DNA of 64,000 nucleotides, from positions 620,001-684,000 of the forward strand of contig NZ_CP027846.1 in the NCBI RefSeq assembly GCF_003019255.1, in the 5' to 3' direction. This DNA comes from Staphylococcus kloosii. GTDB taxonomy: Bacteria > Bacillota > Bacilli > Staphylococcales > Staphylococcaceae. Within the stretch, counting starts at the first letter, position 1; each line of letters begins with the position of its first letter. This document shows positions 53,671 through 62,000 of the stretch, piece by piece. The notes under the pieces were generated by a model. It saw only the letters and a list, made by a program, of their open reading frames with translations. It was not told the origin of the DNA and did no database searches. Position numbers and translations under genes: made by a program.

Positions 53671-54567
53671 ATGGTAAAAAGATTAATAAGCGCCAATGCA
53701 TCAGAAATTTTACAAATGTCACCTACAGAATTGAAACAAAGTATTAAAGCTAGTGACGGTAGGGTTATTTTAGCGGAAAATGTTGTTACAAGAACGCCCG
53801 TAATTCCAGATATTACCAATGCTGAGTTATCTCGTGCTTTTGGAGCGGATTTAATTTTATTAAATGGGTTAGATGCCCTAGAACCAAAAGTGGTTAACGT
53901 CGATGAAGATAAACAGGTAGTTGAAGAGTTGAAACGTTTAGTAGGACGACCAATTGGAGTTAATCTTGAACCAGTTGATGAAGTAGCAAATATGGCTGAA
54001 GAAAAATTAAATATAGCTGAAGGACGTCAAGCGAATACGAAAACAGTACAAGCTATTGAGCAGTTAGGATTAGATTTTGTCTGTATGACAGGAAACCCAG
54101 GAACGGGTGTTACAAATGAAAAAATAGTAGGGGCAATAGACAATACACATAAACATTTCTCTGGATTGATTATAGCGGGAAAAATGCATAGTGCAGGGGT
54201 AGATGAACCAGTCATCACGACAGAATACGTAGAAAAATTTATTAATGCTGGTGCAGATATTATTCTTGTTCCATCTATTGGAACTGTACCTGGTTTTGAT
54301 GAACATCAACTTAAAGAAATAGTTAAAGCGGTCCATCAAAATGGTGGCCTCGTGATGTCTGCAATAGGTACGAGTCAAGAAAGTTCTGATCCGAGCACAA
54401 TTCGAGACTTTGCTATTAAAAACAAAATTTGTGGGGTAGATATTCAACATATTGGTGACGCTGGTTATGGTGGATTGGCTCCGGTTGATAATATTTTTGA
54501 AATGAGCAAAGCAATACGAGGACAAAGACACACTGTTTCCATGGTGGCACGTTCTATTAATAGATAA
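53671..54567 (+). CDS. PTS-associated TIM-barrel-like protein of unknown function (DUF7916-type)
   Basis: 298 aa, no membrane helix. Conserved-looking blocks: ASEILQMSPTELKQSIKAS, ADLILLNGLDALEPKV, GRPIGVNLEPVD, LTxGNPGTG-like CMTGNPGTGVTNEKI, IIAGKMHSAGV and CGVDIQHIGDAGYGG. Alternating strands and helices with late phosphate-binding-like glycines suggest a beta/alpha barrel. I recognise it as the family often mislabelled haloacid dehalogenase-like hydrolase; HAD motifs (DxDxT) are absent. It sits between EIIC and EIIB, replacing the usual phospho-glycosidase. A role in handling the phosphorylated sugar is inference; function is unknown. Confidence 0.75.
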   Translation: MVKRLISANASEILQMSPTELKQSIKASDGRVILAENVVTRTPVIPDITNAELSRAFGADLILLNGLDALEPKVVNVDEDKQVVEELKRLVGRPIGVNLEPVDEVANMAEEKLNIAEGRQANTKTVQAIEQLGLDFVCMTGNPGTGVTNEKIVGAIDNTHKHFSGLIIAGKMHSAGVDEPVITTEYVEKFINAGADIILVPSIGTVPGFDEHQLKEIVKAVHQNGGLVMSAIGTSQESSDPSTIRDFAIKNKICGVDIQHIGDAGYGGLAPVDNIFEMSKAIRGQRHTVSMVARSINR

Positions 54568-54581
54568 AGGATGGGATGAAG

Positions 54582-54902
54582 ATGGCTGAAAAAACAATAA
54601 TGTTAGTTTGCGCTGCAGGTATGAGTACAAGTATGTTAGTGAAGAAAATGGAAGAAGCGGCAAGTAACCAAGGTTTAGAACGTGAAATTTTTGCGGTGTC
54701 TACTTCTGATGCAGATGATCATATAAACAATAAAGATATAGATGTCTTGTTGTTAGGACCACAAGTACGATATAAAAAAGATGAATTTGAACAACGAGCA
54801 AGTGGGCATAATATTCCCGTAGAAGTTATACCTATGACAGATTACGGTACGATGAATGGCGAAAATGTTATTAAATTAGCAGAGCAATTGATGTCTCATT
54901 AA
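54582..54902 (+). CDS. PTS EIIB, lactose/cellobiose family
   Basis: 106 aa. The phosphocysteine is Cys10 in IMLVCAAGMSTSMLV, the CelA/LicB pattern. LLGPQVRYKKDEFE is conserved. It passes phosphate from EIIA to the sugar on EIIC. Starts at ATG 54582, or possibly ATG 54576 two codons earlier. Confidence 0.93.
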   Translation: MAEKTIMLVCAAGMSTSMLVKKMEEAASNQGLEREIFAVSTSDADDHINNKDIDVLLLGPQVRYKKDEFEQRASGHNIPVEVIPMTDYGTMNGENVIKLAEQLMSH

Positions 54903-54915
54903 GGTGGTGTCTTAA

Positions 54916-55239
54916 TTGGAAGAAAATAAAATGACGGAACAAGCAATGTCATTAATCGCATTTGGTGGTGATGCCAAAAGCAGTGCGATGGAAGCTATTT
55001 ATGCTGCCAAAAAAGGTGATTTCGACAATGCCGAACAAAAAGTGGCACAAGCGCAACAATCACTAACGGAGGCACATCAAATTCAAACAACTATGCTAAC
55101 AGAAGAAGCGCAAGGTCATCACCATGAACTTACGTTGTTAACGGTGCATAGTCAAGACCATTTAATGACAGCAATCGCCTTCAATGACATTGCTAAAGAA
55201 ATGATTGATTTATATAAAGAAGTAAAAGGACAAAATTAA
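54916..55239 (+). CDS. PTS EIIA, lactose/cellobiose family
   Basis: 107 aa, all-helical trimeric EIIA. Phospho-His78 in LTVHSQDHLMTA, with the metal-binding Asp81 of the family. TTG start after AAGGTGG. Last gene of the operon; a strong terminator follows, so no glycosidase is co-transcribed. Confidence 0.92.
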   Translation: MEENKMTEQAMSLIAFGGDAKSSAMEAIYAAKKGDFDNAEQKVAQAQQSLTEAHQIQTTMLTEEAQGHHHELTLLTVHSQDHLMTAIAFNDIAKEMIDLYKEVKGQN

Positions 55240-55279
55240 ATAATTAGGGTGTATTTGAACAGCAATTTTATATGTCAGT

Positions 55280-55315
55280 AAAGACTATGACGTAACTATG
55301 TCATAGTCTTTTTTG
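55280..55315 (+). terminator. Terminator of the ROK-controlled PTS operon
   Basis: Stem AAAGACTATGAC / GTCATAGTCTTT around a short loop, then T-run. Confidence 0.92.
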
Positions 55316-55420
55316 ATATATAATTATAAATAAGCGTAGCGTAACACCATTTATAACAATAAAATTTGTCTAAATAATTAAGCGCAATTAAAAAAGTTGT
55401 GTAATTTTTAAAAATTTTTG

Positions 55421-55449
55421 TTGACTATTTATATGGATGGGGCTAAAAT
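55421..55449 (+). promoter_or_regulatory. Promoter of tcyABC
   Basis: TTGACT (55421-55426), 17-base spacer, TAAAAT (55444-55449), 41 bases before tcyA. Cystine uptake genes in this genus answer to CymR; I could not define a CymR box with confidence. Confidence 0.65.
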
Positions 55450-55490
55450 ATTTTTAATCTGATAAGAATAATAGGAATAGAGGTAATGTG

Positions 55491-56285
55491 ATGAAGAAGA
55501 TTCTTTTTGGTTTATTAGCTTTAGTTATTGTTGTGGCGGTAGCTGCTTGTGGTAATAATAGCTCTAATAAAAAAAGCAGTGAAACTAAAACAGTTGGTAA
55601 AGAAAAAACATTTGTCGTAGGGACAGAGGGAACATATGCACCATTCTCATACCATGATAAAAACGACAAATTAACTGGTTATGACGTTGACGTGATGAAA
55701 GCAGTAGCGAAAGAAATGGGTTATAAAGTTAAATTTAAAGAAACACAATGGGATTCAATGTTTGCAGGTTTAGATTCTGGTCGTTTCAATGTTATAGCGA
55801 ACCAAGTTGGTATTAATGACGAACGTAAAGAAAAATATCAATTTTCAGAGCCATACACATATTCTGAAGCAGTATTAGTAGTGAACAAAAACAATAAAAA
55901 TATTAAATCATTCGACGACGTTAAAGGTAAAAAATTAGCACAAACATTTACGTCTAACTATGGTAAGTTAGCGAAATCAAAAGGTGCTGAATTAACTAAA
56001 GTTGACGGTTTCAACCAAGCTATGGATTTATTACAATCTAACCGAGTTGAAGGTACATTTAATGACAATATTTCATATTTAGATTATAAAAAGCAAAAAC
56101 CAAATGCTAAGGTTAAAGCAATCGAAGGCAATGCAGAAAAAAGCCAATCTGCACTAACTTTCACTAAAAAAGAAGATAAACAGACAATTGAAAAAGTGAA
56201 CAAAGCAATTAAAAAGCTAAAAGATAATGGCGAATTAGCAAAAATAAGTAAGAAATGGTTCGGCGCAGATGTTTCTAAACCTTAA
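55491..56285 (+). CDS. tcyA: Cystine-type ABC transporter, substrate-binding lipoprotein
   Basis: 264 aa. Lipoprotein signal with lipobox VAAC (Cys20). The family 3 solute-binding domain has GTEGTYAPFSYHDKNDKLTGYDVDVM and FNVIANQVGI. It captures L-cystine or a related amino acid outside the membrane. The pattern and order A-B-C match staphylococcal TcyABC. ATG 55491 is preferred over the adjacent GTG. Overlaps tcyB by 17 bases. Confidence 0.9.
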   Translation: MKKILFGLLALVIVVAVAACGNNSSNKKSSETKTVGKEKTFVVGTEGTYAPFSYHDKNDKLTGYDVDVMKAVAKEMGYKVKFKETQWDSMFAGLDSGRFNVIANQVGINDERKEKYQFSEPYTYSEAVLVVNKNNKNIKSFDDVKGKKLAQTFTSNYGKLAKSKGAELTKVDGFNQAMDLLQSNRVEGTFNDNISYLDYKKQKPNAKVKAIEGNAEKSQSALTFTKKEDKQTIEKVNKAIKKLKDNGELAKISKKWFGADVSKP

Positions 56286-56988
56286 CCATGAACAACAACA
56301 CGCTTTAAACGCAGCAGGACAAGCATTTGGTCCTATGTTGGAAGGACTTGTAAAATATTCTATTCCAATTACGTTAGTTACTTTCGTACTTGGTTTAATT
56401 ATCGCCCTATTTACGGCGTTGATGAGAATATCTACAAGCCGTGTGTTGAGAGGAATTGCTAGAGTTTACATTTCAATTATTCGCGGAACACCTATGATTG
56501 TACAACTATTTATTATCTTTTATGGTATACCTGAACTGGGTAGACTTATTACTAATAATTCCGATAGTCAGTGGACTTTAGCACCAGTAGTCGCGGCGAT
56601 TATTGGCTTATCGTTAAATGTAGGTGCTTATGCTTCAGAGATTATCCGTGGTGGTATTTTATCTATACCTAAAGGACAAACAGAAGCTGCATACTCTATT
56701 GGAATGAATTACAGACAAACAGTGCAACGTATCGTATTGCCTCAAGCAATTCGCGTTTCTGTACCTGCACTAGGCAATACATTTCTAAGTTTAATCAAAG
56801 ATACATCGCTCTTAGGTTTTATCTTAGTGGCAGAAATGTTCAGAAAAGCCCAAGAAGTTGCATCTACGACTTATGAATATTTAACAATATATATATTAGT
56901 AGCTTTATTATATTGGGTTGTATGTTTCATCATATCCATCATACAAAACTACTATGAATCTTATCTCGAAAGAGGGTATCGCTCATGA
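56269..56988 (+). CDS. tcyB: Cystine-type ABC transporter permease
   Basis: 239 aa, about five helices, polar amino acid permease family (HisM/GlnP). The EAA loop reads EAAYSIGMNYRQTVQRIVLPQA. The ATG lies within the end of tcyA with no clear ribosome site, so it is probably translated by coupling. No other start in frame leaves the first helix complete. Confidence 0.9.
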   Translation: MFLNLNHEQQHALNAAGQAFGPMLEGLVKYSIPITLVTFVLGLIIALFTALMRISTSRVLRGIARVYISIIRGTPMIVQLFIIFYGIPELGRLITNNSDSQWTLAPVVAAIIGLSLNVGAYASEIIRGGILSIPKGQTEAAYSIGMNYRQTVQRIVLPQAIRVSVPALGNTFLSLIKDTSLLGFILVAEMFRKAQEVASTTYEYLTIYILVALLYWVVCFIISIIQNYYESYLERGYRS

Positions 56989-57716
56989 TTGAATTACAAA
57001 ATATAAAAAAATCGTTCGGCGATACTGAAGTAATCAAAGGCATTGATTTAACTGTAGAACAAGGTGAAGTTGTGACTTTAATAGGAAGATCTGGTTCTGG
57101 GAAGACAACATTATTACGTATGATAAATGCATTGGAATTACCTTCTTCAGGTGCGGTTTATGTCGACGGTAAAACATATAGTAATGACGACAAAAAATCA
57201 CAAATTGCAGTGCGCCAAAAGTCTGGCATGGTTTTCCAAAGTTATAATTTATTTCCGCATAAAACGGCTTTAGAAAATGTAATGGAAGGGCTAATAACTG
57301 TTAAAAAGGTGAAAAAAGCCGAGGCAGAAAAACAATCTTTAGCACTATTAGCTAAAGTGGGTCTTACTGAAGTCAAACACCAACGACCTAATGCGTTATC
57401 GGGTGGACAACAACAACGTGTGGCAATTGCTAGAGCATTGGCAATGAATCCACAAGTTATGTTGTTTGATGAACCAACATCTGCATTGGATCCAGAGCTA
57501 GTTAATGATGTATTAAATGTTATAAAAGAACTAGCCAATGAAGGTATGACAATGGTAATAGTAACGCATGAAATGCGTTTTGCTAAAGAAGTATCTAATA
57601 AAATTGTATTTATCCACGATGGATATATTGGTGAACAGGGTGCACCGCAACAAATTTTAAATCATCCTCAAACAAATGAATTACAACGGTTTTTAAACGT
57701 TATAAGAGAAGTCTAG
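56985..57716 (+). CDS. tcyC: Cystine-type ABC transporter ATP-binding protein
   Basis: 243 aa. Walker A GRSGSGKT (residues 34-41), signature LSGGQQQR, Walker B VMLFDEPTSALDPE, switch VIVTHEMRF. Powers TcyB. Its ATG overlaps the tcyB stop. A short terminator-like stem follows at 57711-57740. Confidence 0.93.
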   Translation: MIELQNIKKSFGDTEVIKGIDLTVEQGEVVTLIGRSGSGKTTLLRMINALELPSSGAVYVDGKTYSNDDKKSQIAVRQKSGMVFQSYNLFPHKTALENVMEGLITVKKVKKAEAEKQSLALLAKVGLTEVKHQRPNALSGGQQQRVAIARALAMNPQVMLFDEPTSALDPELVNDVLNVIKELANEGMTMVIVTHEMRFAKEVSNKIVFIHDGYIGEQGAPQQILNHPQTNELQRFLNVIREV

Positions 57717-57742
57717 TGCAATGTCGCGCTAGGCTTTTTTAT
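57711..57742 (+). terminator. Terminator of tcyABC
   Basis: Imperfect stem AGTCTAGTGC / GCGCTAGGCT with T6; its left arm overlaps the stop codon. Confidence 0.7.
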
Positions 57743-57844
57743 TTTGCTTATTTTATTACACTTATAATATAAATAACGTTGAGTAAAATGGATGTGCAAT
57801 ATTTCGGAAGTTTAAACGAACCACATTACACATCTATAAATATA

Positions 57845-57859
57845 AGTAAGCGTTTACAA
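57845..57859. promoter_or_regulatory. cre site in the leader of the PRD regulator gene
   Basis: The reverse complement TTGTAAACGCTTACT matches the cre consensus fully. A TATAAT lies at 57763-57768, so the site would be in the transcribed leader, a roadblock position. Confidence 0.7.
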
Positions 57860-57883
57860 TATAAGTGTGAGGAGGCAATGCAG

Positions 57884-59824
57884 TTGCTAAGTATGAGACA
57901 ACGACAAATTCTTGATTTTGTATCTACACAAGGACATTATGTTTCAGTTCATGATTTAGCTGAAAAGTTTCAAGTTTCAGAACGGGCTATCCAATATGAT
58001 ATTGAATTCATTGAATCTATGACTGACGTATTACATATAACTTTAGAAAGAGATAAAGCGAATGGTATTAAAATAGTTGCTATGCAACAACACATTCCTA
58101 ATACTAAAACATCTCATAATAGGGTTATACATTATGCGAAAAATGAAAGGATACTATATATTATTTTAAAACTTTTTGAGTCATCACAACCTACGTCCTC
58201 ACAAGCATTTGCGGAAATGGTGTCAGTTTCACGCAGAACTATCGTAGAAGATTTAAAAGATGTTCAAAAGTGGTTGGACGAACAATCATTAGCTTTAACA
58301 TATGTAAAGAACAAAGGATTTATTATTGAAGGTGATGAGCACAACTTTAGAAAAGCGTATGCTGCCCGCGTAAATGAATATTTTGATACGCACACCCACC
58401 AAATTGGAAATCAATTGTTTTCCAGTCAAGATTTAAAACAAATTCGATTAACTGTTACTTCAATCTTAATGGAACATCAATATCAATTAGTTCAAAGTGC
58501 TATTGATGGTTTGATTTATCATATTTTGATTGCGATACATCGTACAAAAGAAGATTACACCTTTAAAATTCCAAAATCAGAATATGAGCGCCTCTCGCAA
58601 ACTGATCAGTTTCAAATAGCAACAGTTATAGCACAGAAATTGGAAGCTATATTTGATATTCAATTTCCAACGAGTGAAGCAGCCTTTATTACATTGCATC
58701 TACTAGGTGCAAAGAGCGCTGAGGAAAATATGATGATTGAACGAACGGACAATTTAGAACTGTACATTCTCAAACTTATTGAGTATATGAGTGGCGAACT
58801 CGGCGTCGATTTGATGTCGGACAATAAATTGTTAAATGGTCTACTCGTACATCTGCAACCGGCAATTTATCGAATGAAGTTCAATATGAGTCATGACAAC
58901 CCGTTGCTGGAAGAAATTCAAACACAGTATAGGCATATTGTGGACGCGTTAAATAGACATCTTAATGCGATTGAATTAGCATATGATATGCATTTCGATG
59001 ATCATGAAATTGCTTATATTACATTACATTTTGCATCGGCTATCGAACGCGGTTCATCATTAAAAAGAAAATCGATAAAAGTCGTTTTATTATGCGGTTC
59101 AGGCATTGGAACTTCACAGTTGTTAAAAAGTAAAATCATCAATATTTATCCAGAATTAGAAGTCGTTGATGCATATTCTGTCTATGAAATTTCAGAGGAG
59201 CAATTAAGACATGAAGGTGTAGATTACGTGATTTCAACTGTGCCAGTAAAATCATTATCTGTGCCTGTCATTAATGTTAGTCCGTTTTTGGCCGCAGAAG
59301 ATCGTCTTAAATTGAATAATATTATTAATGAAGCAAGAGAACAATATGTAAGTAGCATTAAATCAGTGGGTCCAACGTTGAATCAAGTTTTACCTCAAGC
59401 AAATATTTTAATTTCGCAGCCGAAAGTAGATCGAGACGCAGCTATTGTTCAAAGTGTAGATTTATTAGTAAAACAAGACATTGTCGGCGAGTCATATGCT
59501 AGTGCGATTATCCAACAACTAGATAAATTTGGACCGTATATGGTTATTAGTCCACAAATTGCACTTATCCATGCCAATCATGATCAAGTTAAGCAAGGTG
59601 TAGGATTTAGTCTAGTCCATTATGAAGAAGGTATTCGTTTTAATCATAAGCAATATGACCCGGTACGCATTGTAATAACTTTAGCTACCGAGCAACCAAA
59701 AATTCACTTAAACGCCTTGAGACAATTAAGTGAACTACTTATGGACGAACAAAAAAGAGCTTCATTATTGCAAGGTGATTTAGCTCAAATTATATCGAGC
59801 ATTGATGAAGTAAGTAATAAATAG
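57884..59824 (+). CDS. PRD-containing transcriptional activator (MtlR/ManR-type, BglG superfamily)
   Basis: About 646 aa. Order: N-terminal HTH (MRQRQILDFVSTQGHYVSVHDLAEKF), second HTH (TSSQAFAEMVSVSRRTIVEDL), two PRDs with histidines near YHILIAIH and LHFASAIERG, an EIIB-like domain (VVLLCGSGIGTSQLL) and an EIIA-like domain (ALIHANHD). PTS phosphorylation of PRDs and EII-like domains controls such activators. A longer frame reaches 57779, but it would place a perfect cre in coding DNA; TTG 57884, 8 bases after GGAGG (57871-57875), is the likely start. First gene of the operon with EIIA, EIIB, EIIC. Confidence 0.87.
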   Translation: MLSMRQRQILDFVSTQGHYVSVHDLAEKFQVSERAIQYDIEFIESMTDVLHITLERDKANGIKIVAMQQHIPNTKTSHNRVIHYAKNERILYIILKLFESSQPTSSQAFAEMVSVSRRTIVEDLKDVQKWLDEQSLALTYVKNKGFIIEGDEHNFRKAYAARVNEYFDTHTHQIGNQLFSSQDLKQIRLTVTSILMEHQYQLVQSAIDGLIYHILIAIHRTKEDYTFKIPKSEYERLSQTDQFQIATVIAQKLEAIFDIQFPTSEAAFITLHLLGAKSAEENMMIERTDNLELYILKLIEYMSGELGVDLMSDNKLLNGLLVHLQPAIYRMKFNMSHDNPLLEEIQTQYRHIVDALNRHLNAIELAYDMHFDDHEIAYITLHFASAIERGSSLKRKSIKVVLLCGSGIGTSQLLKSKIINIYPELEVVDAYSVYEISEEQLRHEGVDYVISTVPVKSLSVPVINVSPFLAAEDRLKLNNIINEAREQYVSSIKSVGPTLNQVLPQANILISQPKVDRDAAIVQSVDLLVKQDIVGESYASAIIQQLDKFGPYMVISPQIALIHANHDQVKQGVGFSLVHYEEGIRFNHKQYDPVRIVITLATEQPKIHLNALRQLSELLMDEQKRASLLQGDLAQIISSIDEVSNK

Positions 59825-59834
59825 GGGGGAGCCG

Positions 59835-60275
59835 ATGAGCTTAGAAATGTTAACGCCGGATAAAGTTCAAATTAAAGACCAAGTAAATGATTGGTCTGAA
59901 GCAATAGATATTGCCTCGCAACCGTTATTGCAGCAAGAGTATTTTGATGAACGCTATATACAAGCAATGATTGATAGTGTGCATAATTTAGGGCCTTATA
60001 TCGTTATAGCTCCAGAGATTGCAATAGCACATGCAAGACCCGATGAATCGGTTAATAAAGTTGGTTTAAGTTTATTGAAGTTAGAAAATCATATCAATTT
60101 TTCTGCAGAAGGACATTATGCTTCATTGATATTTGTATTAAGTGCTGTAGATAACACGAAACACTTAGAAATATTAAAACAATTAGCTCAAGCTTTAGGC
60201 GACCAGCAAATTGTTGAACGATTATTACAAACAACAGATAAAAATAAATTAATAAGTATATTAAAAGGAGAATGA
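59835..60275 (+). CDS. PTS EIIA, ascorbate/mannitol-fructose type (UlaC-like)
   Basis: 146 aa. Phospho-histidine in IAIAHARPDE (about H66). GLSLLKLENHINF and FVLSAVDNTKHLE follow UlaC/SgaA. It follows the regulator by 10 bases, and its stop lies by the EIIB ribosome site. It accepts phosphate from HPr and hands it to the next protein. Confidence 0.88.
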   Translation: MSLEMLTPDKVQIKDQVNDWSEAIDIASQPLLQQEYFDERYIQAMIDSVHNLGPYIVIAPEIAIAHARPDESVNKVGLSLLKLENHINFSAEGHYASLIFVLSAVDNTKHLEILKQLAQALGDQQIVERLLQTTDKNKLISILKGE

Positions 60276-60280
60276 TAAAT

Positions 60281-60565
60281 ATGAAAATTTTAGTAGTTTG
60301 CGGACATGGTTTAGGTAGTAGCTTTATGGTTGAAATGAATGCACAAGAGGCATTGAAAAATTTAAATGCCCCTTCAGATATTGAAGTAGAACACAGTGAC
60401 GTTATGTCGGCAAGTCCAGATATGGCAGATTTATTTATTTGTGGCAGAGACCTTGAAGAAAACACAAAAAATCTCGGAGATGTTTTAGTACTAGATAATA
60501 TTTTAGACAAAGAAGAGTTACAAACTAAATTAAATGACAAGTTGCAACAACTAGGTAAGTTATAA
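60281..60565 (+). CDS. PTS EIIB, ascorbate type (UlaB-like)
   Basis: 94 aa. Phosphocysteine Cys7 in ILVVCGHGLGSSFMV, the UlaB pattern. The ATG at 60272 touches the AAGGAG site; ATG 60281 is chosen. Partner of the EIIC downstream. Confidence 0.9.
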   Translation: MKILVVCGHGLGSSFMVEMNAQEALKNLNAPSDIEVEHSDVMSASPDMADLFICGRDLEENTKNLGDVLVLDNILDKEELQTKLNDKLQQLGKL

Positions 60566-60588
60566 AAAATTAAACTGGAGGGGATGTT

Positions 60589-61941
60589 ATGAAACCGATT
60601 CTAGATTTTATCGTTGATATTTTAAGTCAGCCAGCAATTTTAGTTGCTATGATAGCGTTAGTTGGCTTGATAGTTCAAAAGAAATCAGCTGTAGATGTAA
60701 CATCAGGGACAATTAAAACGATTTTAGGTTTCCTTGTATTAAGCGCTGGTGCAAATGTAGTTACACAATCCTTAGAACCATTCGGAAAAATATTCCAACA
60801 CGCTTTTGGTGTACAAGGGGTCGTACCCAATAATGAAGCCATCATTTCTATTGCGTTAAATAAATACGGCACTACAGCGGCATTAATTATGGTATTCGGT
60901 ATGATTGTGAATATATTAATTGCCAGATTTACTAATTTAAAATATATCTTTTTAACAGGACACCACACTTTTTATATGGCAGCATTTTTAGCTATTTTAT
61001 TATCAGTAGGCAAAATCACAGGTACTTTAACTGTGATCATTGGTGCAATTATATTAGGTTTAATTATGGCAGTCTTACCGGCGTTGGCACATCCGACGAT
61101 GAAGAAAATAACGGGTAATAACCAAGTTGCATTAGGTCACTTTGGTACAATTAGTTACTGGGCTGCCGGAGTGGTCGGTAGTCTATTTAAAGGAAAATCT
61201 AAATCAACAGAAGACATCAAGTTTCCAAAAAGTTTAGGTTTCTTAAGAGAAAGTACAATTAGTATTTCTATTACAATGACCTTATTGTACTTTATAGCAT
61301 CACTATTTGCAGGACCTGCATACGTTCATGCTGATATAAGTAAAGGACAAAACTTTATCGTCTTTTCTTTAATACAAGGTGTAACTTTTGCAGCAGGTGT
61401 GTTTATTATTTTAACAGGTGTACGTTTGATTTTAGCCGAAATCGTACCTGCTTTTAAAGGTATTTCGGAAAAACTCGTACCAAACACAAAACCAGCATTG
61501 GATTGTCCAATTGTTTTCCCTTATGCTCAAAATGCAGTGCTGATTGGGTTCTTCGTTAGCTTTATTGTAGGAGTTATTGGTATGTTTATACTATTCCTGT
61601 TCGGCGGAGTTATTATCTTACCGGGTGTTGTAGCACACTTCTTCTTAGGTGCAACAGCAGGCGTTTTTGGTAACGCAAGAGGTGGCATCAAAGGTGCAGT
61701 GGCAGGCTCGGCGCTTAACGGTATTTTAATTACTTTCTTACCATTATTATTCTTGCCATTTTTGGGAGATTTAGGAGGCGCTGCTACTACTTTCTCTGAT
61801 ACAGATTTCTTAGCAGTAGGTATAATATTTGGTAACATTGCAAAATACCTAGGCATTATCGGTATTGTAGTATTAGTTGTTATTATTGCGGCAGTGTCGA
61901 TGCTAATTCAAAAACGTGCAGATCAAAAACAAGCAGAATAA
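60589..61941 (+). CDS. PTS EIIC, ascorbate family (UlaA/SgaT-like)
   Basis: 450 aa, about 11 helices. VDVTSGTIKTILGFLVLSAGA, FLTGHHTFYMAAFLAI and VFPYAQNAVLIGF are family features of the L-ascorbate EIIC group. Homologues occur in S. aureus behind a similar PRD regulator. The downstream ascorbate enzymes (UlaD/E/F/G) are missing, so the substrate may not be ascorbate. Preceded by GGAGGGG. Confidence 0.88.
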   Translation: MKPILDFIVDILSQPAILVAMIALVGLIVQKKSAVDVTSGTIKTILGFLVLSAGANVVTQSLEPFGKIFQHAFGVQGVVPNNEAIISIALNKYGTTAALIMVFGMIVNILIARFTNLKYIFLTGHHTFYMAAFLAILLSVGKITGTLTVIIGAIILGLIMAVLPALAHPTMKKITGNNQVALGHFGTISYWAAGVVGSLFKGKSKSTEDIKFPKSLGFLRESTISISITMTLLYFIASLFAGPAYVHADISKGQNFIVFSLIQGVTFAAGVFIILTGVRLILAEIVPAFKGISEKLVPNTKPALDCPIVFPYAQNAVLIGFFVSFIVGVIGMFILFLFGGVIILPGVVAHFFLGATAGVFGNARGGIKGAVAGSALNGILITFLPLLFLPFLGDLGGAATTFSDTDFLAVGIIFGNIAKYLGIIGIVVLVVIIAAVSMLIQKRADQKQAE

Positions 61942-61949
61942 TATTTAAT

Positions 61950-61988
61950 AAAAAGTCTGGGATATCTAAAAGATGCCCCAGACTTTTA
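61950..61988. terminator. Bidirectional terminator after the ascorbate-type PTS
   Basis: AAAAGTCTGGG...CCCAGACTTTT stem, shared with the convergent reductase gene. Confidence 0.88.
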
Positions 61989-62000
61989 TTGTTCTACTAA

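Noticed and set aside
54070..54663. 197-aa minus-strand frame across the PTS unknown protein and EIIB
   Set aside because: Spans two plus-strand genes with clear family motifs; Tyr/Phe/Ser-rich nonsense composition.
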